DNA of 5,458 bases, taken from the NCBI GenBank assembly GCA_021839095.1, contig JAKCBU010000106.1:1-5458 (forward strand). Reading direction: 5' to 3'. A program made the position numbers and the translations under genes. The notes beneath the pieces were generated by a model. It was not told the origin of the DNA and did not search any database. It worked only from the letters and a program-made list of their open reading frames with translations. Source of the stretch: Pseudomonadota bacterium. GTDB taxonomy: Bacteria; Pseudomonadota; Gammaproteobacteria; Acidithiobacillales; Acidithiobacillaceae. Each line of letters begins with the position of its first letter. The first letter of the stretch is position 1. Shown in pieces: positions 5,035 through 5,458 of this stretch.

Positions 5035-5346
5035 GGTCAATCTCCTGTTGATCGGCAGTACCACCGCCAACCCCCTGTCAAAAGGGTGGACGGAACCGGA
5101 CGGGTTGACAGACCGGCAACAGGCACCGGCGAGCCTTGCGGCTCCCCGCCCGGCCCGCCCATAGGAGCAACGCCGGACCACGGACGTAAAAAATGCCGCA
5201 AAACTGCTGGCGGCCGTCCGCCTGTTGTTCGAGCTGTCAAACCCGATCACCGGAACCCCGGTGACAGGATGAGCGTAGACCCGCGCGGCGGAGGGTGTCA
5301 AGGGGCTGTGCCGCCGGTCGGTAAGGGCGATGCCTTGGCGGTTCAT
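4465..5346 (-). CDS. Long form: Ash/Icd-like N-terminal segment fused in frame to the Bro-N antirepressor
   Basis: The same frame begins at an ATG at 5346 with a good GGAGG site (5352-5356), giving 293 residues. The first 104 residues, basic and with no repeated fold signature, end in a segment YGRAGRGAARLAG (62-74), then VNPSGSVHPFDRG, which follows the order of the Ash/Icd-like family (pattern GRAG..AP.SLVAG..NP). In phage P1 the icd frame overlaps ant1 in the same frame and the two are translationally coupled, with c4 antisense RNA controlling both. Here the link is stronger: there is no stop between them. Either one fusion protein, two products from two starts, or a translated regulatory leader is possible. 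The Ash/Icd match is from memory of the family pattern and is moderate in strength. Confidence 0.5.
   Translation of the reverse strand: MNRQGIALTDRRHSPLTPSAARVYAHPVTGVPVIGFDSSNNRRTAASSFAAFFTSVVRRCSYGRAGRGAARLAGACCRSVNPSGSVHPFDRGLAVVLPINRRLTMDAYSPGASAPLQAAKPAVFLFHSTEVRTVDRDGQVWFVAGDIAKALGYRDALNMTRVLDEDEADTHIMRTRSEDGTLQTREVTIISESGLYHALLKSRKPQAKPLRKWVTAEVLPAIRRSGGYAIPQDHTPSLVPPGTKLLLTFEADGRYRAEPVAEGAMVVTARQLAEIVKANGYILAKPVDQEFKL
5042..5123 (-). promoter_or_regulatory. Possible sequestering of the antirepressor ribosome binding site
   Basis: In mRNA sense, CCTGTTG (5117-5123) is the exact complement of CAACAGG (5044-5050), which overlaps the AGGAG site of the start at 5034. A second CAACAGG at 5221-5227 could compete for the same CCTGTTG. 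Between the two arms lie a GNRA-capped hairpin just upstream (stem 5127-5148, loop GCAA) and the pair CTGTCAA/TTGACAG. This could form a translation-dependent switch; 7-base matches alone are weak evidence. Confidence 0.35.
5127..5148 (-). other. GNRA-capped hairpin in the antirepressor leader
   Basis: In mRNA sense: CGG-G-GAGCC-GCAA-GGCTC-G-CCG, eight base pairs with one G/G mismatch and a GCAA tetraloop. There is no following U run, so it is not a standard terminator. Confidence 0.5.
5247..5264 (-). other. Perfect 7-bp hairpin in the antirepressor leader
   Basis: TCACCGG-GGTT-CCGGTGA in mRNA sense, inside the Ash/Icd-like coding part. It is nested within a wider CTGTCA...TGACAG pair (5235-5267). 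No U run follows, so a pausing or structural role is more likely than termination. Confidence 0.5.
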
Positions 5347-5429
5347 GCCGTCCTCCGGATGCGGTACAGTGACCGCCTTTGGTCATTGCGGAGGCGCCGG
5401 AAAGAAAATATTCCGAAACGCGTGCTCAT
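5343..5429 (-). CDS. Possible 28-aa leader peptide upstream of the antirepressor frame
   Basis: The frame starts MSTRFGIFSFRRLRND and ends in a very basic part (RRSLYRIRRTA); 9 of its 28 residues are Arg. It has an AAGGGA ribosome site before the ATG at 5429. Its start overlaps the end of the incoming upstream frame as ATGA, and its stop overlaps the ATG at 5346 as ATGA. Translation would open the CCTCCG/CGGAGG pairing that may hide the next ribosome site. It may be a real small protein, a coupling leader, or just an open frame across a structured RNA. Confidence 0.42.
   Translation of the reverse strand: MSTRFGIFSFRRLRNDQRRSLYRIRRTA
5352..5394 (-). ncRNA. Candidate c4-like antisense/leader RNA segment
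   Basis: In mRNA sense CCTCCG (5389-5394) is exactly complementary to CGGAGG (5352-5357), the ribosome site of the start at 5346. Between them two mutually exclusive hairpins are possible: TGACC-AAAGGC-GGTCA (5370-5385) and GCGGT-CACTGT-ACCGC (5361-5376). In P1, c4 RNA lies just upstream of icd/ant and pairs with the icd ribosome site. The position and complementarity fit, but I cannot test the match to the c4 RNA family; boundaries are unknown. Confidence 0.38.
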
Positions 5430-5458
5430 GCGGATTCCCTTTCACGCTTTGGGGCCTG
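5426..5458 (-). CDS. C-terminal end of an upstream gene (10 codons visible)
   Basis: A frame open from the right edge reads QAPKRERESA and stops with TGA at 5426-5428, overlapping the ATG of the 28-codon frame as ATGA. The charged tail looks like an ordinary protein end and the overlap style matches the rest of the operon. Too little is visible to say what it is. Confidence 0.42.
   Translation of the reverse strand, partial: QAPKRERESA

Larger units (their letters stand above)
5075..5301. repeat. Repeated TTGACAG/CTGTCAA elements
   Basis: CTGTCAA occurs at 5075-5081 and 5234-5240, each followed by an inverted TTGACAG or TGACAG (5105-5111 and 5262-5267) after 23 and 21 bases, with a further TGTCAA at 5296-5301. 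The similar geometry suggests paired sites or RNA stems. They resemble -35 boxes, but I see no matching -10 elements. Confidence 0.4.

Noticed and set aside
5235..5301. Sigma-70 promoters built on the TTGACA copies
   Set aside because: No acceptable -10 hexamer occurs 16-18 bases downstream of any copy on either strand.

Overview
The window looks like the early (replication and immunity) region of a temperate phage or prophage from a GC-rich proteobacterium, probably a gammaproteobacterium or close relative. The support is a helicase loader of the enterobacterial DnaC type, a Bro-N antirepressor preceded in frame by an Ash/Icd-like segment (an arrangement known from P1-type immunity regions and gammaproteobacterial prophages), and a DUF1376 gene followed by a dnaC-like gene (the ydaU-ydaV order of the Rac prophage). 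The host species cannot be named from the sequence.

Every credible gene lies on the minus strand, so transcription runs from right to left. From the right edge the order is: the last 10 codons of an unseen gene (5426-5458); a possible 28-codon leader ORF (5343-5429); a continuous frame from 5346 to 4465 whose first 104 codons are Ash/Icd-like and whose last 189 codons, with their own ribosome binding site and ATG at 5034, encode a Bro-N antirepressor; a 107-aa proline- and charge-rich protein of unknown function (4145-4468); a short DUF1376 protein (3573-4079); a long DUF1376 protein (2525-3586); a DnaC-like AAA+ helicase loader (1655-2515); an unrecognised 433-aa protein (357-1658); and the first 120 codons of a Dam-type DNA adenine methylase running off the left edge.

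The genes are tightly packed. Five junctions use the 4-base overlap ATGA, and the stop codon of the long DUF1376 gene lies next to and partly inside the Shine-Dalgarno of dnaC, so this reads as one translationally coupled operon. The two DUF1376 genes are a tandem duplication, about 63% identical over 119 ungapped residues; only the second keeps the long linker and C-terminal region.

The strongest non-gene signal is inside the long DUF1376 gene. Copies of the 12-bp palindrome GGTAACGTTACC flank a 44-bp tract with only 8 G/C bases, in otherwise GC-rich DNA. This is the layout of a lambda-type origin: initiator sites plus an AT-rich unwinding region placed in the linker of the initiator gene, next to the helicase loader gene. 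The inferred system is: DUF1376 initiator binds the palindromes, the AT tract melts, and the DnaC-like protein delivers the host helicase. Upstream, the antirepressor is preceded by a leader in which two ribosome binding sites each have a complementary segment, resembling the c4/icd/ant control of phage P1.
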